Part shown: positions 38,001 through 44,531 of the stretch, piece after piece
How positions within the stretch are numbered: the first letter of the stretch is position 1
Layout of the letters: the number at the start of each line of letters is the position of its first letter
Translations under genes and position numbers: made by a program
The notes under the pieces: model-generated
Seen by the model: the letters and a program-made list of their open reading frames with translations, nothing else
Databases searched by the model: none
What the model was told of the DNA's origin: nothing
Assembly (NCBI GenBank): GCA_004794785.1
Contig: SJOL01006421.1
Coordinates: 501,777 to 565,776, forward strand
Direction: 5' to 3'
From: Opisthorchis felineus
Lineage: Eukaryota > Platyhelminthes > Trematoda > Opisthorchiida > Opisthorchiidae
DNA: 64,000 nt

Positions 38001-38688
38001 CACTGTCCTTTTCAAGAGATGCGGTAGATTGTACTGCTTCGATATCTGAAAAAAATCAACAACGTTCCGCATACTATTTGGCTTCGAAAGCAATCTAGGA
38101 TGCTTACCAAATTCTTCGCTCCATAAAATCGCTACAAAGCGATCGTATGTCGTCCATGTGGAACCAAGTCGCACTAGCCAACACACCTAACACAGTCTAG
38201 CTTTTTCATGAGCGAAGGCAGAAATTACTGTTTCGGAAAGTAGGATAGTGTCACGATAGAAAGCTCCAAAGACAGTATTCAAAGACGATTTGGTTATATT
38301 GGGATCAGAAAGTTCGAGCTCAATGACACTGCATCCACTTTCCTTCCAACCCCCATCCAACATGGCAGAAAAGAATGGAGACTAAGATCAGTTATCCTCC
38401 ATCGCTGATGGACAAAAAACAGACCTGCTTCACATACAATCTGTGTAAATGCCATTCTTCATTCAAACTTTTCACTGTCAGATCACTTCCCTCGCCTTTG
38501 CAAAATAATTCCCGGTAAACGTAGTTATACGTTGAACGTATGCGTTTCCTTCACAAAAAAGCAGCTTATAGTTGAATTCTTCAGTTAACATACTTGATGG
38601 GTAAATCATCGTCGGCAGCTTCTAACATGGGTCGTTTTCTAGTTTTTGATTGTGACTTGCATGATACGCTTGAGAAATAACCACCCAT
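10632..38688 (-). CDS. gcl: Germ cell-less protein homologue, BTB-BACK CUL3 adaptor (10 exons, span)
   Basis: Seen: ten minus-strand exons whose splice phases all agree, total 1680 bp, about 559 residues. Exons are 38594-38688, 38425-38548, 38229-38381, 38108-38196, 37930-38073, 27480-27564, 23324-23417, 18108-18236, 13519-13897 and 10632-11019. The translation follows the gcl/GMCL1 family from end to end: a basic KKRIR patch (about 32-36), a BTB domain (about 40-150) with a [15 protein letters not shown] core, a BACK-like region (about 155-230), a FLETPEG block (about 265-271), a [10 protein letters not shown] block (from 306), the diagnostic [11 protein letters not shown] motif in exon 9, and a GKQLI...PHEVL C-terminus. 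Known: family members bind CUL3, and fly Gcl is needed for primordial germ cell formation. Odd: a Ser/Asp-rich insertion in exon 9, and uncertain exon 7 limits. The role in this organism is inferred from the family. Confidence 0.9.
11020..13518 (-). other. gcl: gcl intron 9
   Basis: 2499 bp between exons 9 and 10. It contains no repeat I could assign. A good acceptor-like tract near 12232 is followed by a frame that does not fit the gene. Confidence 0.7.
13519..13897 (-). CDS. gcl: gcl exon 9 (GCL signature)
   Basis: 379 bp. A T-rich acceptor (ATTCGGCAG) and donor CGCAG|GTCAGT flank a fully open frame. It begins [15 protein letters not shown] and ends with RCGRRI and [17 protein letters not shown], the hallmark of the family. 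Between these is a low-complexity Ser/Thr/Asp-rich insertion of about 70 residues with several SP and TP pairs, longer than I expect for vertebrate GMCL1. Confidence 0.92.
14090..14560 (+). mobile_element. RTE 5' region fragment
   Basis: It matches the 5' leader of the RTE at 42565-42930 in order: GTGACGGTRTGTGCACCTCC, then TTTGGTTGAGGAC..TAATCGTCC, CTAGGTGTG, and finally GCACGTA(C/G)GCGAAAAG. Spacing differs by up to about 40 bp. No endonuclease or RT follows. Confidence 0.6.
14649..14827 (-). mobile_element. tRNA-derived SINE, complete copy
   Basis: On the minus strand it starts GCCGAGATGGCTCAGTGG, with box A TGGCTCAGTGG and a box-B-like TTCGAACCC, and ends CTACAGCTGAACG. The same 12 bases, AGTAACAGCATC, lie on both sides (14637-14648 and 14828-14839), a perfect target-site duplication. 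The length is 179 bp. Confidence 0.9.
16935..17465 (-). other. Three exon-like segments inside gcl intron 8
   Basis: Segments 17421-17465, 17170-17303 and 16935-17081 have splice-like borders (donors TG|GTAGAA and GAA|GTGAGA; acceptors CCCCAG, CTGTAG, ACATTAG). They join each other and exon 8 of gcl in phase, ending at TAA 16935-16937. The reading after the TAA stays open and acidic to TAG 16821-16823. There is no similarity to GMCL1. They could be alternative last exons, a nested gene or chance. Confidence 0.3.
18108..18236 (-). CDS. gcl: gcl exon 8
   Basis: 129 bp, with acceptor CACCTGTCACCTAG and donor AAT|GTGAGT, phase 1 on both sides. It encodes [19 protein letters not shown], then [10 protein letters not shown]. 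It aligns with the GMCL1 block running from AFLETEQG through VVPSEW. Confidence 0.9.
18237..23323 (-). other. gcl: gcl intron 7
   Basis: 5087 bp. It holds an RTE relic (20390-20560). A 141-codon minus frame at 19884-20309 has no recognised domain. Confidence 0.65.
20390..20560 (+). mobile_element. RTE relic (post-RT region)
   Basis: The plus frame reads [19 protein letters not shown] and then FSKARAI. This follows the RTE pattern in which VERFTYLGS is followed by KAR, as also seen in the larger RTE of this window. It is truncated and lies antisense in gcl intron 7. Confidence 0.6.
23324..23417 (-). CDS. gcl: gcl exon 7 (boundaries uncertain)
   Basis: The model uses the acceptor after CACTGCCAG (excellent T-rich tract) and the donor AC|GTGAGT. 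It encodes [15 protein letters not shown], then [11 protein letters not shown], which resembles the family's KWMFLQLV. The frame stays open leftward to 23690, where another phase-0 acceptor exists, so a 367-bp exon is possible. The roughly 20 residues expected before FLETPEG are absent. Either the fluke protein lacks them or a small exon in 18237-23323 was missed. Confidence 0.6.
23830..24500 (-). mobile_element. RTE relic (RT catalytic motif to C-terminus)
   Basis: Minus-strand reading in shifting frames: [15 protein letters not shown] (RT motif C, YADD with the second Asp changed to Ala), [38 protein letters not shown], and a WISNV..RAFVFG block. These are the successive conserved blocks of an RTE ORF2 C-terminal half. 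Stops and frameshifts show long decay. Confidence 0.7.
25704..25744 (-). ncRNA. Hammerhead ribozyme motif (type I, minimal stem III)
   Basis: On the minus strand: stem I CCUAC/GUGGG (5 bp with one G-U), core CUGAUGA, stem II GCCC/GGGC with a 6-base loop CAAGCA, core GAAA, a two-pair stem III AC/GU with a 2-base loop, and cleavage site GGUC before stem I. All catalytic core residues are present. Known: very short stem III hammerheads occur in Penelope-like elements and some satellites, often acting as dimers, and schistosome SINE-like repeats also carry hammerheads. It lies in sense orientation inside gcl intron 6. Confidence 0.75.
27480..27564 (-). CDS. gcl: gcl exon 6 (BACK)
   Basis: 85 bp, with a strong polypyrimidine acceptor (GGCTTCACAG) and consensus donor (AAG|GTAAGG). 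It encodes [18 protein letters not shown], aligning with the family segment containing VMKQLI and VMQVEMDVY. It enters in phase 2, agreeing with exon 5, and leaves in phase 0. Confidence 0.9.
31578..31737 (-). mobile_element. tRNA-derived SINE, diverged copy
   Basis: It matches the family along its length: the minus strand has GCTCAGTGGTTAAGG, ACCGGAAGGATCGTGGTTCC and CTTCCTTCGGATGGCATG. More diverged than the copies at 14649 and 43096. No clear target duplication found. Confidence 0.7.
34790..34851 (+). mobile_element. RTE 3' terminal fragment
   Basis: About 60 bp nearly identical to the RTE end at 47191-47253: GTACGGCAGCGAA, the palindrome TCAGTG-TTGAA-CACTGA, then GCTGTCGATGATGACG. Confidence 0.75.
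36160..37750 (+). mobile_element. Long decayed RTE-clade retrotransposon
   Basis: Successive plus-strand blocks in changing frames: endonuclease (ILAGDFN near 36222, then [28 protein letters not shown] and a DSHS end), pre-RT ([14 protein letters not shown], then IWRTKKVP near 37170), [12 protein letters not shown] near 37380, HGKSIVLVF, and RT motif [17 protein letters not shown] near 37575. No YADD block was found, so the 3' part is lost. It is antisense to gcl in intron 5 and clearly older than the RTE at 42.5-47.2 kb. Confidence 0.75.
37930..38073 (-). CDS. gcl: gcl exon 5 (BACK start)
   Basis: 144 bp after a 34-bp intron ending CAAATAG. It encodes [16 protein letters not shown], then [12 protein letters not shown], matching the Y-L...WL-NNL pattern of GMCL1. 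Donor CC|GTGAGT, phase 2. A second possible acceptor (TTTTTTTCAG) inside the exon would remove VVDFFQ and breaks the match, so it is not used in the model. Confidence 0.88.
38108..38196 (-). CDS. gcl: gcl exon 4 (BTB end)
   Basis: 89 bp after a 32-bp intron (38197-38228). It encodes [16 protein letters not shown], then [12 protein letters not shown], matching the family's VVAILAAACLLQLD and QQCGETM region. The donor TG|GTAAGC leaves in phase 2. Confidence 0.88.
38229..38381 (-). CDS. gcl: gcl exon 3 (BTB core)
   Basis: 153 bp after a 43-bp intron. It encodes [15 protein letters not shown] and then VFGAFYRDT, the central helices of the BTB domain. These correspond to the family's YFSSMF-GSWKES and FGSLYRDD blocks. 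The donor is ACA|GTAATT, phase 0. Confidence 0.9.
38425..38548 (-). CDS. gcl: gcl exon 2 (BTB start)
   Basis: 124 bp. It follows a 45-bp intron ending TTTTTTGTGAAG. It encodes [15 protein letters not shown], then [15 protein letters not shown], which matches the family pattern in which YLYQTLF-like residues precede SDI and an EW-LH pair. It ends at the donor CAG|GTCTGT in phase 0. Confidence 0.88.
38594..38688 (-). CDS. gcl: gcl exon 1 (start codon)
   Basis: Starts at ATG 38686-38688 in a CC-ATGG context. The same frame has a TAG at 38710-38712, so this is the first possible start. It encodes [10 protein letters not shown] and a KTRKRP basic run, then an acidic EAADDD segment. The second-residue glycine with Ser at position 6 fits an N-myristoylation signal, and human GMCL1 also begins MGxxxS as I recall it. 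The donor is AA|GTATGT and the exon leaves in phase 2. Confidence 0.85.
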
Positions 38689-38793
38689 GGATACGTTGCA
38701 GAGACTTTTCTAGCTGTATGTCCGGTGAACAGGCGTAGTATGCACGATGTCCGAGCACCGAGGTTCTCCAAAGGCACAGCTTGACGACAATTT
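38689..38793 (-). promoter_or_regulatory. gcl: gcl 5' UTR segment with splice acceptor at 38794
   Basis: A very good acceptor (pyrimidine tract ending TTTTCTATCCTTAG) ends at 38794, about 105 bases before the ATG. It may be the 3' site of a 5' UTR intron or a spliced-leader trans-splice acceptor, as used by many flatworm mRNAs. No promoter element was identified upstream. Confidence 0.45.
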
Positions 38794-39149
38794 CTAAGGA
38801 TAGAAAAGACGGAAATCGCGTGAGCCGAATCTTATGTAGCGGGGCCATACAAAACACCAATATTCACACGAAAATAACAGAAGTTACAAGCGAAGTACGT
38901 CACAGTAACCGTTTTCTGAAGTAGACTGTCCTGGGATTCCATACACCACGCGAACCGGCCGGTGCAAGTGTAGTGGTGCACGAGGTCGGTTAGTGTAAGG
39001 CGGTGAGAATCAGAATCAGGACAGCATAGAATGTAGTAGCAGATGCCAATTAGTCGTCCAGTCTGTTACATAGGAAGCAAGCTTCCTCCCGGACTGCTGC
39101 AGATAAAAGCAGAGGATGGCATGTTAGCAAGAAATACTCAAGCATACAA
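38794..39149. other. Region upstream of gcl
   Basis: If the gcl promoter is proximal it should be here. No TATA box, initiator or CpG-like cluster stands out. Confidence 0.35.
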
Positions 39150-39300
39150 TTTGTTCTTTTTCTTTTTTCCATTTTCTCGACCCATTCGTTCTATTTCCAT
39201 TTATCCGCCACCTTTTCATCTTTTCCCTCCCTATTTCGGAGTACCGCGCGAAAATTTCAAATTCCCATAGCATAACGCCTACAGTCAAATGACCCAGCAT
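39150..39300 (+). repeat. Pyrimidine-rich repeat (T/C tract)
   Basis: A strongly T/C-biased stretch is followed by GTACCGCGCGAAAA and a TTCCCATAG-like segment. The reverse complement of 41985-42210 has the same layout (T/C tract, GTACGCGCG, CCCCATAGGC), so the two may be inverted copies of one family. Confidence 0.45.
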
Positions 39301-39584
39301 ATGTCTATCACAGTTATCACGGCGGTTATGCAAACATACTAGCCGCGTGCCCCGTGTCCGGAAAGTGCATCAAAGTGGTTGATCTTTAGCCTTAAGACAC
39401 TCGGACCGCAAGCCACAGTAAGTCACCAGTGGTCTGGTCGGTCAGCCTTTGTTACGAGTAAATGTTGTTTGTTGTATGCCAGAGTACCAACCAAGGGATT
39501 CTAGGCCATGAACAGACGTACTGGCACTTCGTTCGGCTGGTTAGCCGTTAACCGCGTTCCAGACCCACGGGGACCACGCAAGGA

Positions 39585-39869
39585 CTACGTAATCAAGATG
39601 GGGTCTGATGCTGCTAGGATATGCTGCGTCAAGAGGACAGTAAATGGCAGTAAACGGTAGCGTTTAGCTTCTATAAACCCATAGAGACAGAATGTCCCGG
39701 GAGAGTTGAAACAAAAGGAAAGTGTGGGGATTTGGTAAAAAGAAGGCCACGACAAGCTACCAAGCACAAGATGCCTACATCTTGGAAAGAAACACACCTT
39801 GGCACCGTAGTGAGCTAATACACCACCACTAGGATTGACTGAACGACTTTTACAAACCCCACCCAACAC
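39585..39869 (-). other. Open frame, probable dispersed repeat
   Basis: A 94-codon minus frame with no splice signals and no domain. Its cysteine-, leucine- and proline-rich composition and the surrounding mobile elements suggest repeat sequence rather than a gene. It is left unassigned. Confidence 0.25.
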
Positions 39870-39910
39870 AATTCAAGCATGCAGCGACTGGAACTCGGGA
39901 AATGTAAGGG

Positions 39911-40047
39911 GTTAAGGCCCGTACTTACTGATAGGGAGGTCGTGGTTTGAACTGGCATTTCGACTGCCCCCGTCTGGGCTTTGGCAACCTGGCAGTACTT
40001 TAGCCCCCGTGCTTCCTTTGGAGGAAATGGCAGTTAGGTACCGAAAG
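39911..40047 (+). mobile_element. tRNA-derived SINE, 5'-degraded copy
   Basis: It retains the box-B region (GTGGTTTGAAC), CAACCTGGCAGTA and GCAGTTAGGTACCGAAAGGG of the family, and runs into a (CAT)n tract. The 5' box A part is poor. Confidence 0.7.
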
Positions 40048-40435
40048 GGCGGAACATCATCATCATCATTGTCAGCTGTACTTGTCGTACTGTTGTAGCT
40101 GCCACAGTTTCGTTCACCGATGATTTGGGGAGGTATGGTAAATAGCTGCGCATTGGAGGCGAGAGCTGATAAATTGGTGCGCAAATACGACACTGTCAGT
40201 GGAATCATAAGTGGGGGAATTGAGAAGGCAGCTATGCATTGAAGGCAATAGCTTGGATGCACGAGCGCCATTGAGGGCGTGACTGGGCCATGTCTGCTAA
40301 TGTCTCTAACCATTGATGTAACCCGTCTCGGGGTCCCCATCCAGGAAGACGACAATGACCAGCGCAGCTGAGTGTGTTGGTAATGGCTTTTATACTGCGC
40401 TGCCAAGTCATTGTTTGACCGCCTCTGGCTCATTT
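40048..40435 (-). mobile_element. RTE 3' end (ORF2 C-terminus and 3' UTR)
   Basis: The minus strand reads TMTWQRSIKAITNTL, then CRLPGWGPRDGLHQWLETLA and SRPQWRSCIQAIAFNA before a stop near 40226, the conserved tail of RTE ORF2. The 3' UTR ends in a (GATGAT)n tail at 40050-40066. It is 5' truncated, as target-primed insertion predicts. Confidence 0.8.
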
Positions 40436-40559
40436 CCACTGACAGTGATGATGATGCAAAACACCGGTCAGTCTGGCCTATGTGTTGTCAAAAGTCATAA
40501 AGGACCATTCGACTTAAAACCTTAAAATATCTGGTCAGTTTGAATATTCTGGCTAAATG

Positions 40560-41230
40560 TCAGCATGTTTTCCGCACAGGCAGTTCGTGTCCCGCGAAGT
40601 AGCACAGAGCATAGGACGCGGGGACCCTGTTGAGGTCTGTTGCCTTGACTTCAACAATGCCTTTGACTCTAACTAATCGCTCACTCCAGGTCAAGCTGAA
40701 CCACCTTAAGATCAATCGAATAACCTAAGGGAGGATAAGTAACTTTTCAAGAGGCCGAATTTTACACATCGTTGTGGGAAAGGCAGTATCGCAGCGTCCA
40801 AATGACAAGGGTCAGTATAAGGGCATCTGTTGTTCACCGCACATGTAAATGATCTGGCACTTCAGCTGGACTCCCTATGTTTTGTTTTTATGGATAACGT
40901 AAAAGTTTTGAAAACTCCACTCACTCTGCGATCAGATTTATAGGCCAACACGCGGGCGGTTTTATGGGACCTCCCACAATCAAATGCTCTCCTCTCAGTC
41001 AGCAGGTTCCTGTCTTCCCGAAACCCCTGGAGTCCATATCCCGGACAAGGTACAAGAAACTCGAGACTTAAGCATTATTTTTCGTAGTGGTTTCAAAGCA
41101 TGGCAGGGTAAAAAAGCGTAGACAGAGCCCTACCAACTATCCGAGCCTGTGAAATTTGGAACACCGGAGTTTCTCATATCACTCTTTAAGTACAACATCT
41201 TGATCAATGTGTGCAGGCCCGATCTCCTGC
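40560..41230 (+). mobile_element. CR1/jockey-like LINE RT relic
   Basis: Plus-strand blocks: QHVFRTGSSC (QHGF-like), VCCLDFNNAFDS (RT motif A), HVNDLALQLDSLCFVFMDN (motif C region, with the catalytic A-D-D replaced by M-D-N), and a terminal KYNILINVCRPDLL. Frameshifts and stops occur throughout. Confidence 0.7.
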
Positions 41231-41244
41231 CCTAAAGGACGACC

Positions 41245-41413
41245 TCAAGGTTGCTCAGTGATTAAGGCGTGAATCTATTGACCGGAAGGTTGGTAGTTTG
41301 AACCCGACCCTCGGATCTCGAGTGCTCCTGTTTAGGCTTGGTTAACTTGGCAGGATCTAAGACCTCGCGCTCAATTTAGGTGGCATGGCAGCTATGCGCC
41401 GAAAGGAAAATAG
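41245..41413 (+). mobile_element. tRNA-derived SINE
   Basis: Full-length family match: GTTGCTCAGTGATTAAGGCG, TTGACCGGAAGG, TTTGAACCC, then GGCATGGCAGCTATGCGCCG near the end. Moderately diverged. It abuts the LINE relic on its left. Confidence 0.8.
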
Positions 41414-41640
41414 TCCAATGCGTGGTGAATAGGAAAACGACCGGGATAAGGGAGGATGAGTCATGCTAAAAAGCCTTTGCTCTCTGAAAAGAAGGACAAA
41501 ACGGGTCTGAGGAAAATGCTTAAGGTCCTTCGGGATTTTTCGGGCATCGACCTCCTAAGACTACCTAGGTTCCGGTAGCAGTCTGCATTGGGCTGGCACC
41601 CAAGGACTACTTCAAGAGCAAGCCCGTCTGCTGTGCTAAG
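41414..41640. other. Spacer between SINE and RTE 3' end
   Basis: No recognisable feature in this short stretch. Confidence 0.4.
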
Positions 41641-41875
41641 TGCTTGTCATCATCATTATTATTATCAGCTGTAAGAACCGCATACTTGTCGTACAGTGGT
41701 TGTAGCTGCCACAGTTTCGTTCACCGATGATTTGGGGAGGTGGGGTAGGTAGCTGCGCATTGAAGGCGGGAGCTAATAAATTGGTGCGTAAATACAGGAC
41801 TGTTAAGTGGGGGGATTGGGAAGGGAGCTATTTAATGAAGGCAACAGCCTGGATGCACGAGCGCCATTGAGGGCT
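41641..41875 (-). mobile_element. RTE 3' end, short copy
   Basis: It parallels 40048-40270: same 3' UTR (ACGAAACTGTGGCAGCTACA on the minus strand), a stop after a SCIQAVAF-like end, and a mixed (ATT)n(GAT)n tail at 41647-41661. It is 5' truncated just inside ORF2. Confidence 0.75.
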
Positions 41876-41984
41876 AGATTATGTTTGGGACATCATGTTT
41901 CCAGATATCGTTTGGTTGAGTGATGGTCCTCTTGGTTCCCATGAGTCTTGACGATTATGACAGTATTTGTGGTGGAAGAGTAGG

Positions 41985-42210
41985 AAGGTTATCGTAAGCC
42001 ACAGTGCTGCAGCCTATGGGGAAGTGTGAAATGTCAAGTGAAAGGCTTTACGCGCGTACCCTGATGATGTAAAAAGATAACAGAAAAACAAGAGAAAATG
42101 GGATAAAAACAAAGGAATGAGTGTGAAGGGGAAAATGGTAAATAAAATAGTGAAAAAGATCCAAATGAAAATATGAAAAAACATAAGGAAAAAAATATGA
42201 ACGTAGTGGT
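41985..42210 (-). repeat. A/G-rich repeat (inverted relative of 39150-39300)
   Basis: Long A-rich purine tract at 42068-42202. On the minus strand it is a T/C tract followed by CATCAGGGTACGCGCG. See the partner at 39150-39300. Confidence 0.45.
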
Positions 42211-42564
42211 CCTTGAATTTCTACCTGCCCAATTATTGTAGCAAGTGTGCTTTCCGGACAACAACCTGGACGATTTTCGGGCACCTGCAGCAACGTCCTG
42301 GACCTCTGGAGAACACAATAAAGCGGACACAAGACGTTGTTGCGAATAGGCGATTCTTGTTATCATGTTAGGAGGAAGTTCAGTTCAGTCTCTGAGCTTT
42401 AAGCTGTACAGAAGGTATGTTGGTTCCAGTAGCTACAATTTCGGTCATCGAAGAATGAGAAAACATGGGAGATACAGCCATGCCAAGGAGGCGACGGCAT
42501 GATCAGCTGGTTCGGCAAATTGAACAGCTACGCACTAAAGGCTGTCACGAAGAGACTGGGCCTT
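42211..42564. other. Spacer left of the RTE
   Basis: No assignable feature. The frames overlapping the A-rich tract are compositional. Confidence 0.4.
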
Positions 42565-42791
42565 ACCGTGGTGACAGTTTGTGTACCTCCACGACCGACT
42601 GAGCTATACTAGGAAGTGCCCGTCCGACACCCACGGAGTCCCTCATTCCTGGTTGGTCAACGGTTAGAGGTTGGACGAGCACCGTCTCCTGGACCTCCGG
42701 GTTGTATGTTCCACAAAACGCTGCAGCCCTGCGGTCAGGATTTTGAGCCAAAGGCTTTGGTTGAGGACCCTAATCGTCCGCTTGCCTAGGT

Positions 42792-43097
42792 GTGGGCGCC
42801 CTGACAGTATCCCAGCCCATGAATTGTACACACACAAATAAACTCATGCCACATCGGCCGTCGCGTGGTGCCATCAGTCGGGTCGCCTTACTTGCTGCAA
42901 ACACCAGGGCACGTAGGCGAAAAGAGGCTACTGCTGGCGCCTCCTTTCTTCCTCTTTCACGTACTTTTTATTCCACCTCACCCCATCCCAGTAATAACTC
43001 TCTCCATGTGGACACGTCAGCTAGGACTGACGACTCCGTTCATCCTGCATCAGTTTTGCAACCAAATTCTGCGCGTCAACCAGCGCTGACATCATAA
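42792..43097 (+). pseudogene. RTE N-terminal open frame, interrupted by SINE
   Basis: About 100 codons, rich in Ser, Arg and Pro. It stops at the point where the SINE entered. Beyond the SINE the reading resumes with DISKSISKP and later DAFNARTLKQVEQ. Confidence 0.5.
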
Positions 43098-43284
43098 AAA
43101 AGTCATTCAGCTGTAGCGCCCTTTCGGTGCCTAACTGCCCTGCCACCCGAAGGAGGCACGAGGGCTGGGATACTGCCAGGTTGCCCAAGTCTAGACAGGG
43201 GAAGTCGAGAGGCAGGAGTCGGGTTCGAACCACGTACCTTCCGGTCAGTAAATTCGTGCTCTAACCACTGAGTCATCTCGCCGC
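43096..43284 (-). mobile_element. tRNA-derived SINE inserted in RTE, complete copy
   Basis: 189 bp on the minus strand, with box A GACTCAGTGGTTAG, box B GGTTCGAACCC and a terminal T-run (ACTTTTTT) resembling a pol III terminator. Perfect 12-bp target duplication CGCTGACATCAT at 43084-43095 and 43285-43296. Confidence 0.93.
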
Positions 43285-43334
43285 CGCTGACATCATCAGA
43301 CATCTCAAAATCAATCTCCAAGCCTTGACGCACA

Positions 43335-44531
43335 GTCTATCTGGATGCTTTCAATGCCCGCACTCTGAAGCAAGTAGAACAATAAGCTGCTCTTGCTGTC
43401 ACGCTGAACTCGTTTGACATTGTGTGCTGTGTCCCGGAAAAAAGGATTCAAGATGCAAGCACATCAGTTGAGTTAACCGCCCCATCACTCTCTACTCGCT
43501 TCCGGCTACGCACCGCTGGTGATCCAGAGGCTACTGCGGCAACATGTGCAGGGCTTGGTATCGTCCTAAGTCATCGGGTAGAAGTATCCTTGCTTGACTG
43601 GATACCTGTTGATAGTCGCCTGTGTGCGGTTCGTCTGACAACGTCCGTGAAGGAATGTCACAAGCGGGAAGTTGGCCGATGTGTATATCATGTCTGCTTA
43701 TGCCCCAACTGAGCGTAGCTCCGACGCCGTCAAAGACAGGTTTTACGACGCCCTGAATCCCCTGTTGCGGTGAGCTAAAAGCTCAGATATCGTGGTGATT
43801 GCCGGAGATATGAATGCACAAGTGGGCAGGCTTGACGCATCTGAAACTCAATTAGGAGGTCGACATGAATTGGACTCAGCACGTACGGACAATGGTGAAC
43901 GATTGCTTCAGCTGTGTGCTGGTCGATGTATTAACTTCCGAAATAGCCGAAGTCGTCTGGCCACATGGTGTCCTCCAACGGCATGCCGGCCACAAACTCA
44001 GATCGATCACATTGCCATCAGTTACCGATGGCGCGGATCCATAACTGACTGCCGGTCGTTTTGGAACACATTTGTGGATTCCGACCACGCACTCGTCCGG
44101 AGTCGCTTCTACCTACGTTTTACTGGGCCGCGCAAGGTGCGGACGAATCGCTTGGCAACTGAGAGACTAGCAGATCCGGATGTTAGACGAACTTACCAGA
44201 ATCGTCTTCTAGAGTCTCTTCCAAATGCTCCACCATCAGATGTGAACTCATACTGGGACGAAGTTGCCACCTCTTTGCATAGTGCTGGGAATTTTGCCTG
44301 TGGTACGGCACCACAAGGCTCACTCAAGCACTGGATATCAGACCGAACGGTGGCACTGCTTAAATCTCGGAGAAATATCCCAACCGGTCCCGAACATAAC
44401 CTGGTGCGGCAAATTATCAGACGTCAAATAAAAGCGAGCGTGAGAGCCGACCGTGAAGTGTGGTGGACACGCAAAGCCAAAGAAATGTAAGAGGCCTAGA
44501 AATCCGGTAATTCCCGAAGATTATTTCAGTG
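43335..44531 (+). pseudogene. RTE endonuclease unit 1
   Basis: An apurinic-type endonuclease domain. The open frame 43792-44490 (232 codons) contains GDMNAQVG, the QIDHIAIS block and DSDHALV, and continues into REVWWTRKAKE. An upstream frame (43422-43712) holds the first catalytic block, so a frameshift lies between them. The unit ends abruptly at GATTATTTCAG. Confidence 0.85.

Noticed and set aside
38046..38073. Internal acceptor TTTTTTTCAG within gcl exon 5
   Set aside because: Using it deletes conserved BACK residues and breaks phase with exon 4.
38639..38860. Minus frame reading HRAYYACSP, which looks like a BTB start
   Set aside because: The true BTB exons lie just downstream in other frames. 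This frame overlaps the 5' UTR and exon 1 in the wrong phase.
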